This document shows positions 42,346 through 53,824 of a DNA stretch of 64,000 nt, piece by piece (positions within the stretch are counted from its first letter, which is position 1; each line of letters starts with the position of its first letter). Source of the stretch: Isoetes taiwanensis (Eukaryota; Streptophyta; Lycopodiopsida; Isoetales; Isoetaceae); contig JAJEKV010000040.1 in NCBI GenBank assembly GCA_021234155.1, forward strand, positions 12,109,072 through 12,173,071, written 5' to 3'. The position numbers were made by a program, and so were the translations under genes. The notes under the pieces were generated by a model. It was not told where the DNA came from. It worked only from the letters and a program-made list of their open reading frames with translations, and did not search any database.

Positions 42346-43405
42346 TCTGTAAGGGGTCGAGGTTTGGGGCCCGGTCATCTCTTTGGCGACCTGGAATGAC
42401 TTGGAGCAGGTGCAGAAGGCATTTTTGGCACGCGCACTCGGGGTGAAACCTTCAGTCCCCTATCAGATCCTGCTGCAGGAAACTGGATTCTTGCCGCTTC
42501 AGCGGGCAGCCCTTGATAGACACATCGTCTATTTTCAGAAAGTGGTTAATATGGGTGATGCTCGGCTCCCGCACCTGGCTTACGCTGTGGCAATGGACCC
42601 GCAGTGGCTCAGGGCCTGTTGGAGGGGTAAGAGAGATCAGTGGTTCGCCAGATGGAACGTGCAGGAGCACAGATGTGTGCAGGTGGACACAGAGGCCGAT
42701 CGTGACAGCCTGCGAGAGTACCTGGACGCTTGCTTCCTTGGCAAGCTCTGGGACCCCGGCGCTCTAGAGCAGGTCAAAACGGCCCATTACAAGGAGCAGA
42801 TCAACCCCGCGTTGGCCCGGGGCCCGCAGCTCTACTTGCGTTCCCAGCTGCCCCTGAAAAAGCACAGACTCATTGCCTCCATTCGCACAGGTGCCCACCA
42901 TCTCCGCATCGAGACGGGCAGGTGGATTGGGGAGCCCCGCCAGGACAGGCTCTGTCAGTGATGTGAAACGGGTGCCATTGAGGATGAGTCTCACACTTTC
43001 CAGAGTTGTCCAGCATTTAGTCAGATCCGGGCCAGATACGTTCCCTTAGTACGGCCAGACTTGCCCCTACATTTGCTGATGAACACACCGTCAGTACGTG
43101 CTCTGGGATCGTATATTCAGGAGGTACTGGATCTGCGAGCCCACCTTTGTCCCCGCCTGGCTACCCGCTGATCAGACACTACGGGTACGGTACATGAGTG
43201 TATATATTTGTGTGTTTTTGCATTTCGTATATTGGAACAGTTTGTCAGCAGGCTGATTGCTGCCACGGTTTTTCCCTCGAAAACCCTTCGGGGTGGGGGG
43301 GTTTTTTAATCCGGGTAGTAATCCGCTTGCTGCGCTTTTGTATTGGGTCCCATAGACCGATTGGTCTCCGTGGACGATAAAAATACCTTCCTTCCTTCCT
43401 TCCTA
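42346..43405 (+). mobile_element. LINE relic B, 5'-truncated
   Basis: The fragment begins in GVEVWGPVISLATWNDL, the RT C-terminal end, and continues in an open frame to 42961 (ALGVKPSVPYQILLQETGFLPLQ). A TGA interrupts a zinc-like C-x2-C...H...C motif (C-ETGAIEDES-H-TFQS-C). The 3' end has nested stems (AGACC/GGTCT at 43354-43367 inside GTCC/GGAC) and a (TTCC)n tail. It is related to relic A at 6680-8783. Confidence 0.88.
42383..43170 (+). pseudogene. LINE C-terminal domain (relic B)
   Basis: A 192-codon frame (42383-42961), then the same frame past a TGA to a stop near 43170. It is rich in Arg and Trp, with HLRIETGRWIGEPRQDRLC leading into the split zinc motif and a FSQIRARYVPL end. This type of terminal CCHC-like domain closes many LINE ORF2 proteins and may bind nucleic acid. 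Confidence 0.8.
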
Positions 43406-43409
43406 TAAG

Positions 43410-44567
43410 TCTCCATTTTCAACTTGTATATGCCGCTCCCTTTTCCTTTGCATTCCTTGAGAATTTTTGTAGAGCACGCTATTGATCTTTCAGCTCCACT
43501 ATCTAAGATAAAGAAGCCATCATTTCATTTATTATTACTCAATAACTGACAGAATTTCAAAATTTTTTACCTTCAAGATTTTCATCATCATTCTCGTCAC
43601 CCTCTGGTGCAACTCGTTTAGCCAAGTTTATAGTAGCTTGTCTGCCTCTTTCCCTTCCTCTTGAGTTTGCAAGTCCTCCTCTTGTACCTCTGCCCTTCCT
43701 TTCCCCCCTTCTTTAGGTGTAGAGCATTTTGATGCAAAATGCCCATGACCTCCACAGATATAACAGTTAACATTCTTTGTTTCTTTGCTCAAACTAAAGC
43801 AGTTAGTCTTTACATGTCCAAAGGTGTCACAATAATAACAAGGTCCTATGTTATCTTTACCTCTAGATTTAGGATTTTCTTTCCTTTTTGCATAAAAGAT
43901 TCCTGCATTCTCACTACCTTCTGCTCCTCAACTCCTGTCCTGAGCATTTTCTTGGCATCAATCCGTGATTTAGCCATATTCCTTATGAATATTGAGAGCT
44001 GCCCAATGTCTACAACCGCCGTGTCCACCTGTAAAACTTTTTGCGCCCGAGATACGTAAATCCTCGCACCTTCAAGATCAGCAACAACATTATCAAATCT
44101 TTGAACGAAAGTATTCACGTCTTCCTTTTCATCATACTTGAGTTTTCTAAACTCTTGGTCTAAAACATCTATTTTGTGAAGATGTTTTTGCCTCATAAGT
44201 CTCAGCATGTATTTCCACATATGTTTGGGATTTTGCCATCTCAATCTTATTACTACTATACTATCATCCCCTGCACCTCTTTAATCTTTGCTTCTTCAGA
44301 CTTACCATTTGCATCCCTTCTTGTCATTACTTGTTTTACAGTTCTAGCAACTGTGGAACCTTCATTAGTAGACGAGTGACTACCTTCTCCATTTGAACTT
44401 CTAGCGGAAACACTTTCAACAACATTAGCATTCCCATTTTCAATTAAATACCATAGATCTTCCACTTCTAGAACATGCTTTACTTTCTCTTTCCAAACCT
44501 GAGATCCTGGCCCTCCTTTGAATACTTCAATAGCACTTAATAATCCTGCTCCAAACCTGCTTGCCAT
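43410..44567 (-). pseudogene. copia gag and protease (relic 2)
   Basis: Gag frames are 44256-44567 (starts M-A-S-R-F-G-A-G-L) and 43846-44244 (KYDEKEDVNTFVQRFD). Two zinc knuckles follow: C-YY-C-DTFG-H-VKTN-C (43799-43840) and C-YI-C-GGHG-H-FASK-C (43724-43765). Then comes an Arg/Gly-rich stretch and a protease FILDSGAERSIACS whose active-site D-S-G-A (43492-43503) is intact. Frames shift between blocks. The text ends at the LINE junction near 43408. Confidence 0.88.
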
Positions 44568-44589
44568 AGCTTATCTACTCTGGTACCAA

Positions 44590-45275
44590 TGTGAGAAAAA
44601 TACTTGATAGTTCTATATGAAAACAATGCCTTGATCAAGGTTTTTCTAATAGTATTCAAACATTCACAAATATGATATAAAAACCTTTAAGCTACTGTAG
44701 CACGAAATACTATTAGAAAGGAATTAAATCGGCACTATAGCAACTTCGATTATAATACACCTGACAACTCAAGCTTTTCAATACAATTTCAATTCCATCC
44801 AGAATGGCTGCAAAACTATATCGCCAATCAACGCAGACAATTCTGTATTCAGTAGTTCGATCCCTTATATTTTGACTCCGATGGTTATGCAACACTGATC
44901 TCATGTACTCCCATTGTGGCTTGTTTCTATTTAACCAAATAAACATTTGAGATCATCTGATAATATTTCTATATTATAAACCATTGAACAAGTTTTATCT
45001 TTATAACCAAATGCTCAACCCTTTATATGATGCTAACTTGTTTAACCCTTTAGATCACCTCCATTCTAACCCTATACTTTATGAACCTGTGGTATCACTG
45101 TCTTCTGCATGATCACTAGGTTATCATAAGCATTTCACCTAATGCAGGTTATACTTATAACCATCAGTTCATTTGTAACTTCTGATAATAATCAATGAAC
45201 ATATTTCTTTCAAAAACATCCCTAAGACTCGTGCAACGCTTAATCTAACCTCAGGCTAACCTAAAAGATAACACA
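44590..45275 (-). repeat. Candidate 5' LTR of copia relic 2
   Basis: ACTCTGGTACCA at 44577-44588 is one base off the complement of a Met primer site. The adjoining 686 bp has TG...CA ends (TGTGAG... and ...AACACA on the plus strand). No second copy exists in the window, so the outer end is a guess. Confidence 0.45.
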
Positions 45276-45836
45276 TCATTCTGGCATCAGAGTCGCAGCC
45301 ATAGCTGCAGAGTTGAAGCGCCGAGAGAGAGGAAAACTGTCCAAAAATATACTTTATATAGCCGGATATGTCAGCTACCATGTCAGAATTGAAACTATCA
45401 CAAACTTCAGGTTCCAATAATTTCCTTCTACGTGCGATTCTAGAATTTAGGGATCCTTCTTTTGTCAAGAAGTAGCCCTTGCTGGAGGTAATAATAGATG
45501 ATTCTTTGGAGCCATTGTGTTCTCCATAGCCATTTCATAGTATGTCTAAAGCTGCCTCACGCGATCCCACGTGGCTCATGCCCCATCGGCCCTTCCAATC
45601 TATGCCATCAAATTGGCACATCTAACGGCATCTAGCAGCATATTCTTCAACCAATCTCCCCAAGGGTTTGCCCTAAGGTCCACCATTATGAACTGCTCAT
45701 TGGAAAATGTAAGAGGGTTTTCTAAACTCCAATTGTGTGGAGGAGTATACCAGGTGCGGAATGTTGAAACTACGGGCCTCTGAGAACACCAAATTGTGGC
45801 AAGTTTACAGGTTCAAAACTCTTCTTCCAAGCGCTC

Positions 45837-45950
45837 ATGGCATCTTTGCCTCGTATCTTTGCAAGACATTATTTTCCAGTAATAGGTATACGGAAATTCT
45901 CACTGATATCAGCGCTGTTTTCTAGCAACCACATAACTTTAGGGTTTTAA
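45837..45950 (+). pseudogene. Probable organellar transit peptide of the PPR gene, out of frame
   Basis: ATG at 45837 starts MASLPRIFARHYFPVIGIRK, followed by Ser-rich FSLISALFSS and a stop at 45948-45950. It is Arg-rich, acid-free and amphipathic-looking, as in mitochondrial targeting peptides. It is one frame away from the PPR frame, which is open from 45924, so an indel may have cut the link. Confidence 0.4.
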
Positions 45951-46066
45951 TCAACAGGAATTTTGAAGATCCAAACAAACAAAGCTGGTTAGAAGAGGCT
46001 CTCAGATGTGCTGAAGCAAAGCATCAGAAACAAGGAATTTCATTATCTAAAGCACTTGCACATCGT

Positions 46067-47671
46067 ATGGTTTCAGAGTGTTCTAAACGCCGAGACTTGA
46101 AGCTTGGAAGACGAATCCATTCATTGATGGCTATTAATAAACTAGATTGTGTTGCATTTTTGGCAAATCACCTTATTCGTTTATTTGCCTCATGTGGAAG
46201 CTTGGCTGAAGCAGAGCAGGTATTTATCAAGGTTACAAATCCAGATCAATATACTTGGAATGCAATTATTGATGCCTATGTTAAGCACGGTGAAGCAGAA
46301 TTGGCATTAAAATTGTATGATAAAATGCTAAGAAAGGGTGGAAAGCCAGACAAATTTACATTTCCTAGCATTTTGAAAGCGTGTGGTAGCATAGGTGCAA
46401 TAGAGAGAGGCATGGAAATTCATGGCCAGGTTGTTAAGTTAAGTCTTCAATTTGATCCTTTTGTTGGAAGCAGTTTAGTGGACATGTATGCGAAATGTGG
46501 GAATTTGGAAGCTGCTCGTGCTATCTTTGACAAACTCTCCACTCGAGATGTCGTAACATGGGGTTCAATGATTTCAGGTTATGCACAGAATGATAAAGGG
46601 CACCTTGCTTTACAATGTTATGAGCAAATGCAGCAGGCAGGCATAAAGCCAGACAAGTTTACATTCCCAAGCTTGTTGAGAGCATGTGGCAGCTTGGGAG
46701 CTATAGAGCAGGGTACCTTTATTCATGAACAAATTGTAAAAGAGGGCCTCCGGTCTGATGTCGTTGTTGAAGTTGCCATTGTTGATATGTATGCCAAATG
46801 TGGCAACTTGGACAAGGCACGCAATGTGTTCGAGAACTTAAAGCATCGGGACGTAGTCGCATGGGGAGCGATGATTGGAGGATATACCGATAATGGTCAA
46901 GGCCAACTTGCACTAGAATTTTATGAGAGCATGCAGCAAGAAGGCATAAAACCTGATATGATAATATTTTCAAGTGCTTTGAAAGCATGTAGCAGTATAG
47001 GAGCCATAGAGCAGGGCAAGCGCATTCACCAGCAGCTTGTTGAGAGTGGGGTGCAGTCGGATATTGTGCTTGGGAGTATCCTTGTTGATATGTATGCAAA
47101 ATGTGGGAATTTGGAAGAGGCACGAAAGATGTTTTTAAAATTGGCAAAGCATGATCTAGCAGCCTGGGGCGCAATTATTAACGGATATGCACAGGCTGGT
47201 GAGGTGGGTTTGGCTTTTCAATGTTTTGAAGACATGCAAGATCGTGATATCAAAGTAAATGATATAGCATTTACGAGTATTCTTTCGGCATGCACTCATA
47301 CTGGCTTAGTGGATGAGGCTCTTAGGTGTTTTTATACGATGAAGCAGGTTCATGGGTTACATCATGATATACATCATGTTACGTGTATGGTGGATCTCCT
47401 AGGACAGGCTGGACAGCTTCAGGAGGCTGAACATTTGCTTAAAGCTGTGAATGTCCCTGGTATTCGTCCATGGATTGCTCTCCTTAATGCCTGCAGAACA
47501 CATTGCAATGTAGAGCTAGGAAGACGCAGCTTTAATGTAATTGTTCAATTAGAACCTGTCTATGTTCAAGCATATGTGCTCATGTCAAATATTTATGCTA
47601 ATGCCCACATGAATGATGATGCTCATAGAGTGGACCTGATGAGAAAACTTGCTTGTGCACGTCAAGACTAA
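46067..47671 (+). CDS. PPR protein, PLS class with E-type end, intronless
   Basis: A 534-codon frame is filled with PPR motifs. Conserved units recur: MYAKCGNL four times, R-D-V-V-[TA]-W-G-x-M-I, GIKPDKFTFPS and A-C-x-S-[IL]-G-A-I-E. The end (ALLNACRTHCNVELGRR ... YVLMSNIYANA) is the E1 region. PLS-class proteins bind organellar RNA one base per motif and many guide C-to-U editing. The DYW deaminase is absent. After the stop at 47671 the same frame shows GKKHPSDRESW, a remnant of the E2-to-DYW link, so the C-terminus looks lost by deletion plus nonsense. Upstream the frame stays open to a TAG at 45921-45923. An ATG at 45837 in another frame encodes a likely transit peptide. The gene may be expressed from the internal ATG or be a pseudogene. 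Confidence 0.9.
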   Translation: MVSECSKRRDLKLGRRIHSLMAINKLDCVAFLANHLIRLFASCGSLAEAEQVFIKVTNPDQYTWNAIIDAYVKHGEAELALKLYDKMLRKGGKPDKFTFPSILKACGSIGAIERGMEIHGQVVKLSLQFDPFVGSSLVDMYAKCGNLEAARAIFDKLSTRDVVTWGSMISGYAQNDKGHLALQCYEQMQQAGIKPDKFTFPSLLRACGSLGAIEQGTFIHEQIVKEGLRSDVVVEVAIVDMYAKCGNLDKARNVFENLKHRDVVAWGAMIGGYTDNGQGQLALEFYESMQQEGIKPDMIIFSSALKACSSIGAIEQGKRIHQQLVESGVQSDIVLGSILVDMYAKCGNLEEARKMFLKLAKHDLAAWGAIINGYAQAGEVGLAFQCFEDMQDRDIKVNDIAFTSILSACTHTGLVDEALRCFYTMKQVHGLHHDIHHVTCMVDLLGQAGQLQEAEHLLKAVNVPGIRPWIALLNACRTHCNVELGRRSFNVIVQLEPVYVQAYVLMSNIYANAHMNDDAHRVDLMRKLACARQD

Positions 47672-47880
47672 CTGAGTTTTTGTTTAGGCAAAAAACATCC
47701 AAGTGACAGGGAATCTTGGCATGTCAAGCTCTTGCTATGACAAGCGACGCTTAATTTCAAAAAAAAAATTAAATGGTAGGATCAAATGATGCCAAGATAT
47801 GCAGAAAACATGGAGGTTTTGATTGAGTAAAGTGGTTAACTGGTGCCTTGGCTTGGCTTGCCATGAACGAGTCAAGCAGG

Positions 47881-48060
47881 CAAGTGCCAAGTCTATTTTG
47901 ACGACATTATGACAAAGTAAAAATATATTGGTTCGAGCAAATGGGCAGGCCAAGTGCCAAGTCTATTTTGACGACATTATGACAAAGTAAAATATAAGTT
48001 ATTGGTTCGAGCAAATGGGCAGGCCAAGTGCCAAGTCTACTCTAACAAAGTAAAATATAT
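47881..48060 (+). repeat. Tandem repeat, ~72-bp unit, 2.5 copies
   Basis: CAAGTGCCAAGTCTATTTTG... begins at 47881, 47951 and 48025. The third copy is shortened. Confidence 0.9.
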
Positions 48061-48292
48061 GGTTGGATATTGTGAATGCCACATAAGCCAAGCGGTCGAG
48101 GTGGACATTGTCTTTAACTCCTAATCTGATTCAAATACTGTGCCCCATTTTCTGTTCACCGGGCAAGTGGCTTCTTTCATCTAGAAGCAGAAACCGCGGC
48201 TTTGGGAGTATTTTGGGTTATTCTTTTGCCGCTAATCTTATCGCCTCTTAAACAGAGTCCGCTCTGAGCCGTTTCTTCTTGGTCTGATACAT

Positions 48293-49017
48293 ATGGGTTC
48301 TGCGATTGCGAAAGCCGGCATGTAAGCACCGGAATACTAATTTTTAGTCCCTTGTTTAGGAATCTTGAAAGTTTTTAGTTTTTTATTTACAGTCTTCTGC
48401 TTGGATATGGGTATCCTGCCTATACTTGTTTTAAGAATATCGAAAGCAGACATGCTGACTCTGCTCATGCCCGAAACTGGTGCAAATACTGGTAATCACA
48501 ACAACAACATATATTTATTATTATAATCTTCGAAGCGAAGTATTAAGGATCTTTTTTATTCTTTAACTTTCAGGATTGTTGTTGCTGTGCTTTGCATGAT
48601 TGACCCGGCCCTATCTTGGTAAGTCCTAGTCTCTTTCCTGCTGCTTCAGTATATCAATGTGACGGAAATACCCAAATTTTGATTTGAAGGGCCCCATTAT
48701 ATTACGAAGCAAAGCTCCTATTTATGATCTACTTGTGGTACCCTGGCACTCAGGTACTTATTCTGTGCAGGCCTTGATGTATGTTTGTTTTAGGGTTTAA
48801 ATTTTGGTGTAATATCCCATTGTTGCAGGGCACAACTTATGTGTATGACAGATTGCTGAGACAGTTGTTGTATCGCCAAGAGAATAAGATTGACAACACT
48901 ATCATACAAGTTGAAACCAAAGGAGGCCATGCTTTATCCAAATTTTTGGACAAATCTTCTGCATATGTTGAGGGGGCATTCAAAGATCTTCTTACTCAGT
49001 CACGCAAGCATGAGTAA
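48293..49017 (+). CDS. HVA22/REEP-like (TB2/DP1) membrane protein, five exons, 141 aa
   Basis: Exons are 48293-48321, 48393-48491, 48574-48618, 48690-48753 and 48829-49017. All introns are GT-AG, phases fit and the 426-nt coding length has no stop. The product has GYGYPAYTCFKNIES, RNWCKYWIVVA, WAPLYYEAKLLFMIYLWYPGTQGTTYVYD, the TB2/DP1/HVA22 signature with hairpin membrane segments. The C-terminal RQENKIDNTI... extension matches the HVA22 h/i/j subgroup. The loop before SWAPLYYEAK is about three residues shorter than in those relatives. Members shape tubular ER and HVA22 itself is stress- and ABA-induced in barley. The start is the first ATG before a short exon 1. The gene looks intact. Confidence 0.94.
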
Positions 49018-49589
49018 AGCAAGAGTCTTCATCTGAGAGTCCTTCACTCTCAAACAGTCACTATACTCTTATGGGGTATCATTTTTTGGCACCTCATCAA
49101 ATGGCCAGGCCATGCAAGTCAATTGTACTTATTGACTTCCAAGAATCAGATGTATTTGACGTTTATATGCTGATTTTTCTAGATTAATTGTAATAAACTC
49201 GAGATGCCTTATGGCTTATGGTTGGAACCTGGAATTCATTCAGATAAGGGATGTAAATGAGGCAAGTGTAGTTGGCATTGGACACTGTAATCTTTGAACT
49301 TGCACTCTTGCATAAGAGTAAAAGAATGAGACGAAGAAGCGTTGTACGACTGCGAGTGTGTGTTTTCCCACCATTGGAAGTAGAATGTTTGTTTTGCAAG
49401 CGTAAGTAAAGTGCTTGATACGCGTTGCATGCCTAGTGCCCTAAACGTGAACAATTTTGCATGCTTTTTGATGCTTACAAGCAAGAGAAAACGTGAAGAA
49501 TGTCAATTGTGGAATGCCTTTTTTATGGGGACACCTATTTGCTACGCAGAAGACAAAGTGTAGATCATGAAAAACCAAATGTTCTAACA

Positions 49590-49995
49590 TGGCCTAGACC
49601 TCCTTCCTAGAAGTGTAGATCATGAAAGAAACCAACCCCTCTAACATCTTAGGAAGGACATGGAAGAAACTAACTATTCGAACATGGCCTAGGACTCCTT
49701 CCTAAAAAGTGTAGATTTATGAAAGAAACCAACCATTCTAACATCTTAAAAAGGACATAGGACTCCTTTTTGTATTTGTTCTAACATCAGGAAGGACAAT
49801 TGTTGTAACATCTTAGGAAGGACAATTGTTAACATTTTAGGAAGAACATAGCAGACAATTGTTGTAACATCTTAGGAAGGACAATTGTTAACATTTTAGG
49901 AAGAACATAACACTCCTTCCTGACATAGCGAATTTCTTTTGCATGTTCTAATATCTTAGGAAGGACATAGGGCTCCTTCCTAACATAGATAATTT
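49590..49995 (+). repeat. Degenerate tandem repeats, (ACATCTTAGGAAGGAC)-type
   Basis: A word TAACATCTTAGGAAGGACA and variants occur at least eight times, often with CAATTGTTGTAACAT or CTCCTTCCTA between. No gene. Confidence 0.85.
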
Positions 49996-50109
49996 GCTTT
50001 GTTCTCTGGTACCCCTGGCAAATTGGCTCCCTTGCAACAAGGTTGTGTCACATGATGGGTGCCCTCATGATGGAGTAGTCAAGAATGGAATGACTATCAA
50101 TTGTGATAA

Positions 50110-50300
50110 CTAGGGTATGGTCGCTTTCCCGCCGCGTGACCCCACCCGAGCGACGGAACCCCGGTCCCTTCGCGGGTTATCGTCATGCTGCCATGGGTAT
50201 CCGCGTCTATGTACCGTCGTTTTGTGGCCAGGTGTCATTATCTGGGGTTCCGTCAATCGAGACACCAGGGTCCATCAACCGTGCCTGCAGTGGCCATTAA
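50110..50300 (+). other. GC-rich block of unknown origin
   Basis: About 190 bp of GC-rich sequence in AT-rich surroundings. Two overlapping plus-strand ORFs end at 50300 and 50368. No family recognised. It may be a transposon fragment. Confidence 0.3.
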
Positions 50301-50791
50301 AAGAGCACACGTTGAAGGTCATATGTAAGAAATTTATATTTTCACATGTGTATTTAAGCACAATTTAGGAGGCATTCAAACATAAAACAAGAATATATGT
50401 TTACCCCCATCTTCTTCTAAGAATGGCCTTTGAGTTGGAATTGCGTACTAGTGTCAATGGTGCAAAATAGGCGATCCCAAGCAACCAAGGAACTCATTAA
50501 AGTCAAAGTAAGACATAAAAATCACATAGGCCATTGTAGCCCAAAAAAAAGGGGCAGTAAGATAGGCCTGGGGCAGGGTTGGGTGGGGGAGTGAAGGGAG
50601 AGAAGGATGACAAAAGGTTGATGAACACAAATAGAAAAGATAGTGGGTAGGAGGGAGACTAATTCACTTGGAAGAAGAGATTTATGAGAACACGAAAGAT
50701 TGGATAGACTATGAATGATGTAGGGTCACTAGTATTGAATTGAAGTAAATAAATTTGTATTGCATGAGAATGTGACATGCGAGTTGAATGA

Positions 50792-51094
50792 TTGTCTTAC
50801 TGCATTCACAGGCGGCGTGGCATCCACCCACCACCTAAACATCCACCGGCTCTTCGTCAACCACGAAAGTCAGCTAAGGGATCTAATTCCTCTGCGTCCC
50901 AGCCCTCAGTTCCTACTTCAGGTTGCACTGCCCCTCCCATTGCATCCCATGGTGGTCGCTTTGATCCACTTCAGTGGGCTGATTTGGTTGATGAGGTTAC
51001 TGTCATGCCAGGTGCCCAGGAAACATCCTCAAGTTCCCTTGAGACACCAGTGGTCTCATCTGAATTGGCCCCATCACAAGATCAATGCGGTTAG
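50792..51094 (+). pseudogene. L1 ORF1 C-terminal end
   Basis: A 100-codon Pro/Ser-rich frame ends at a TAG at 51092-51094. The next ORF's ATG overlaps this end, as in plant L1 ORF1/ORF2. The gag-like knuckle is missing, so only the tail survives. Confidence 0.55.
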
Positions 51095-51830
51095 TCTCAT
51101 GGAATGTTCAGGGGGTAGCCTCCTCCCCCCTCAAGCGGAGTCGTATTTCTTTTTACTTATCTAGATTGGATGCTCAGTTTGTATGTCTTCAAGAGCATAA
51201 GTGTCGTAAGGGAGACGTATCAAAGCTTGCAGACATGATTGGTCGCAGGTTTAATGTCCTTATCGCGAAGAACGATTACGCGCCGGTCAGGGTCGTGATA
51301 GCATGGCTTCCTTCCTTGCCGGTCATCTTTACCAGCCGATCGCTTTGGTCGTTGGGCCCCTAATTGTATGGCAGGAACAAGGGGTTAAATATGGTCTAAT
51401 TAATGTTTACGCCCACAATAGACCTCATCGAGAGAGCTTCACTGTGGGCCTCTTTATGAGGGAAGATACTCGGCTTGAACGCCACATTTCATGGCTTCTT
51501 GTTGGGGATCTCAATATGGTGGAAGTGGAGTCTGATCGGTTGGGGGCGACCTCTATAGTGGTGTCTGGTTTTGAATGCCAGCAGTGGCTTCGTCTACTCC
51601 ATGACTGCAACCTCTCGGAGATTGATGGTGAAGGTGCCTTCACTTGGTGCAATGGTCAAGTTGGTGGGGGTCGCGCAAGCTCTAGGTTGGATAGAGCTTA
51701 TTGGAATCGCGGGAATCTGATTCGCGGCACTTCCAGGTCTCTTTCGATTCTATCTCAGAGATAACTCAGTTTCAGACCACCATCCGCAATTCATTTCAGA
51801 CGAGCCCCGCGCAACGAACAGCGGCGGCCG
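51085..51830 (+). pseudogene. L1 APE-type endonuclease
   Basis: The frame starts MRLVSWNVQGVASS, then AQFVCLQEHKC. After a shift near 51290 come GLINVYAHNRPHR, WLLVGDLNMVE, FTWCN and SRLDRAYWN. SDHHPQF follows in a third frame near 51772. All APE motifs (N, E, D-x-N, S-D-H) are present across three frames. It would nick target DNA for priming. Confidence 0.9.
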
Positions 51831-52439
51831 GAAGGGCGTGTTTCGCTTTGAACGTGAAGTTCTTAAAGGATGCTGACTTTCAACAAGGTTGCAAGAATAC
51901 TTGGACAACTGCCTTCAACCGACGTCGAGGTATGACCGGGCATAGTGGATGCAATTGCGGCGATCAAGGGTTTTGGCAAAGAGTGGGGTCGAGAGTCCGC
52001 AGCGGCCAGTCGTGCTTTCTTGGACACTTTGTATCGGGACTGCTCCATTCTCGGCGGGGGCGTCTTCAGTGTTCATGATCGTGATATTTTGGCACGAGAT
52101 CCAAGCATTGGAGGAGGAGCAAATTCAGCAAGCAAAGATGAAGGCGGTCTGCGATGGTTTTCGTGATGGAGATCGTTATGCGGGCTTCTTTTTTAGATGC
52201 GGCTAAGAGGCGTCGCATGACATCAACCATGTCCTCATTGCTTTTGCCGAATGGTTCGATGCTAACAGAGCCGCCCGAACTTCGGCAAAGACATCGCATA
52301 ACCACTTCGGCGTTTTTCTTTGAGAAACATCTTCCCTTTCAATCGAAATGCAAGATGTTGTTTTATCTAGGATTTCCCCATCATCTCGGTGAGCAAATGC
52401 GAGTCCATAGAGGCGACTATGACGGTGATGATTTAGGTT

Positions 52440-53824
52440 CGGCGGTCTTTGAACCGAAAAGAGGCAAATGTCCGGGTTTGGATGGTTTGCCAATTGAGTT
52501 CTTCGAGTATTGGGAATGGTGAAGCGGATGTGTATGATGCTTTATGTGACTTTTCTAAACACGGTGCCATCTCACTCATCCCCAAGGTCAAGGATCCTCG
52601 GACTATTTTCGACATTGGCGACCCATCACCTTATTGTCATCCCGTATATAAGATCTTCGCCAAGGCTTTTGCAGGCGGGTAAAAGGACATCTTGGCGAGT
52701 CCATCTCAACAACCCGGTCGAGGTTTTCTTCCAAAGCGGTGCATTTTGAATAATGTTCTTCTGCGCTACGAGGAATTTATTGGGCACGTAGGCAAAACCT
52801 TCCAGTTGTATATCTTAAGCTTGATTTTGCAAAAGCTTATGGCGGTGTCATTTGGGAATTCATCTTGCCGTTGTATGCTAAAGGTGGGATTTGGGGAACA
52901 ATTCACATCGGATATTATGGTGCATATCTCTGCTTTCGGGCGACCGTCTGTTCCATGGTGAGCCGTCACATGCCTTTTCACTTTCGGCCATTGGTATTCG
53001 CCGGGGATGCCCTTTAGCACCATTGCGTTTCATAATCGTTCTGAGAGGCTTTGTCGCGGTTATTCACCATTGCAACGACGGAGGGACTTCTCCATGGACT
53101 TGCAATGGAGGGCGACACACAAGAGGTTTGCAATCAATATGCGGGCGACACGTTCCTCTTCCTAGTCGCTAATGATGAGAATCTTCTTCTTTGCCAAAAT
53201 GCTTTTAGATACTTTTTCACCGGCTTCGGTGTTCTTGTGGGGTGGCGTATGTATGCGGCTTTGTGGACATTGGATAATCCGGCTCCGGCATGTGTTCACA
53301 ATTATCCATGGAAATTACTTGCGCATGGACAGGCCATCAAGTTGTTGGGGATTCCAGTTGGCATCCATGTTACTATGGGAGCTGCATGGGAGGAGATCAT
53401 TAGGGGTTTGGAGAAGCACTTGTTCTGGTGGTCCACTGCTAACTTGTCTCTTGCGGGTCGCATTACAGTGGCCAAGTCAGTCCTTAGTAGTACCCATGTT
53501 TATATGGCATCCTTACTGCTAGCACCACAAATCAAAGTGCGTGAGCTCATTGCAATAGTTCGGAACTTTATTTGGGCAGGTACTGAGGAAGGTGTTGTGC
53601 TTAGGGTGGCTTGGTCGAAGTGCATCCTTCCAAAATGGGCAGGTGGTCTGGGTATGATGGACTTCTTACTACAGAGCAAAGTGCTTATTTCAAAGTTCAT
53701 TTGGAGACTCCTGAATGGTGAGGATGACTCTCCTGGTTCACGCCTTCTTAGACAAGCTCTTGGTCACTGTATCCCTCTAGGCAAGAAGGCTGTCAAACCA
53801 GTCCTACCTTGGGCTTTATTTTAG
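52440..53824 (+). pseudogene. L1 reverse transcriptase, catalytic YADD mutated
   Basis: Motifs in order are the GLDGLPIEFFEYWE-type start (52470-52520), ISLIPKVKDPR, the LKLDFAKAY motif near 52815, IRRGCPLAPLRFIIVL, and QYAGDTFLF at 53135-53158. The usual Y-A-D-D reads Y-A-G-D (53138-53149), removing a catalytic aspartate. From 53051 the frame stays open 257 codons through IKLLGIPVG and LSLAGRITVAKSVLSS. Other shifts lie at about 52500 and 52690. Confidence 0.9.

Larger units (their letters stand above)
41477..45275 (-). mobile_element. Second Ty1/copia relic, interrupted by a LINE fragment
   Basis: Going down the minus strand: candidate LTR, primer-like site (44577-44588), gag with two zinc knuckles, a protease D-S-G-A, a LINE fragment in place of the integrase core, the integrase C-end, the linker, and the first ~60 codons of RT, after which homology stops near 41480. 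It is a truncated, nested relic and a different copia family from 1-5363 by its two-knuckle gag. Confidence 0.88.

Noticed and set aside
46719..47174. 151-codon minus-strand ORF over the PPR gene
   Set aside because: Antisense shadow of PPR repeats.
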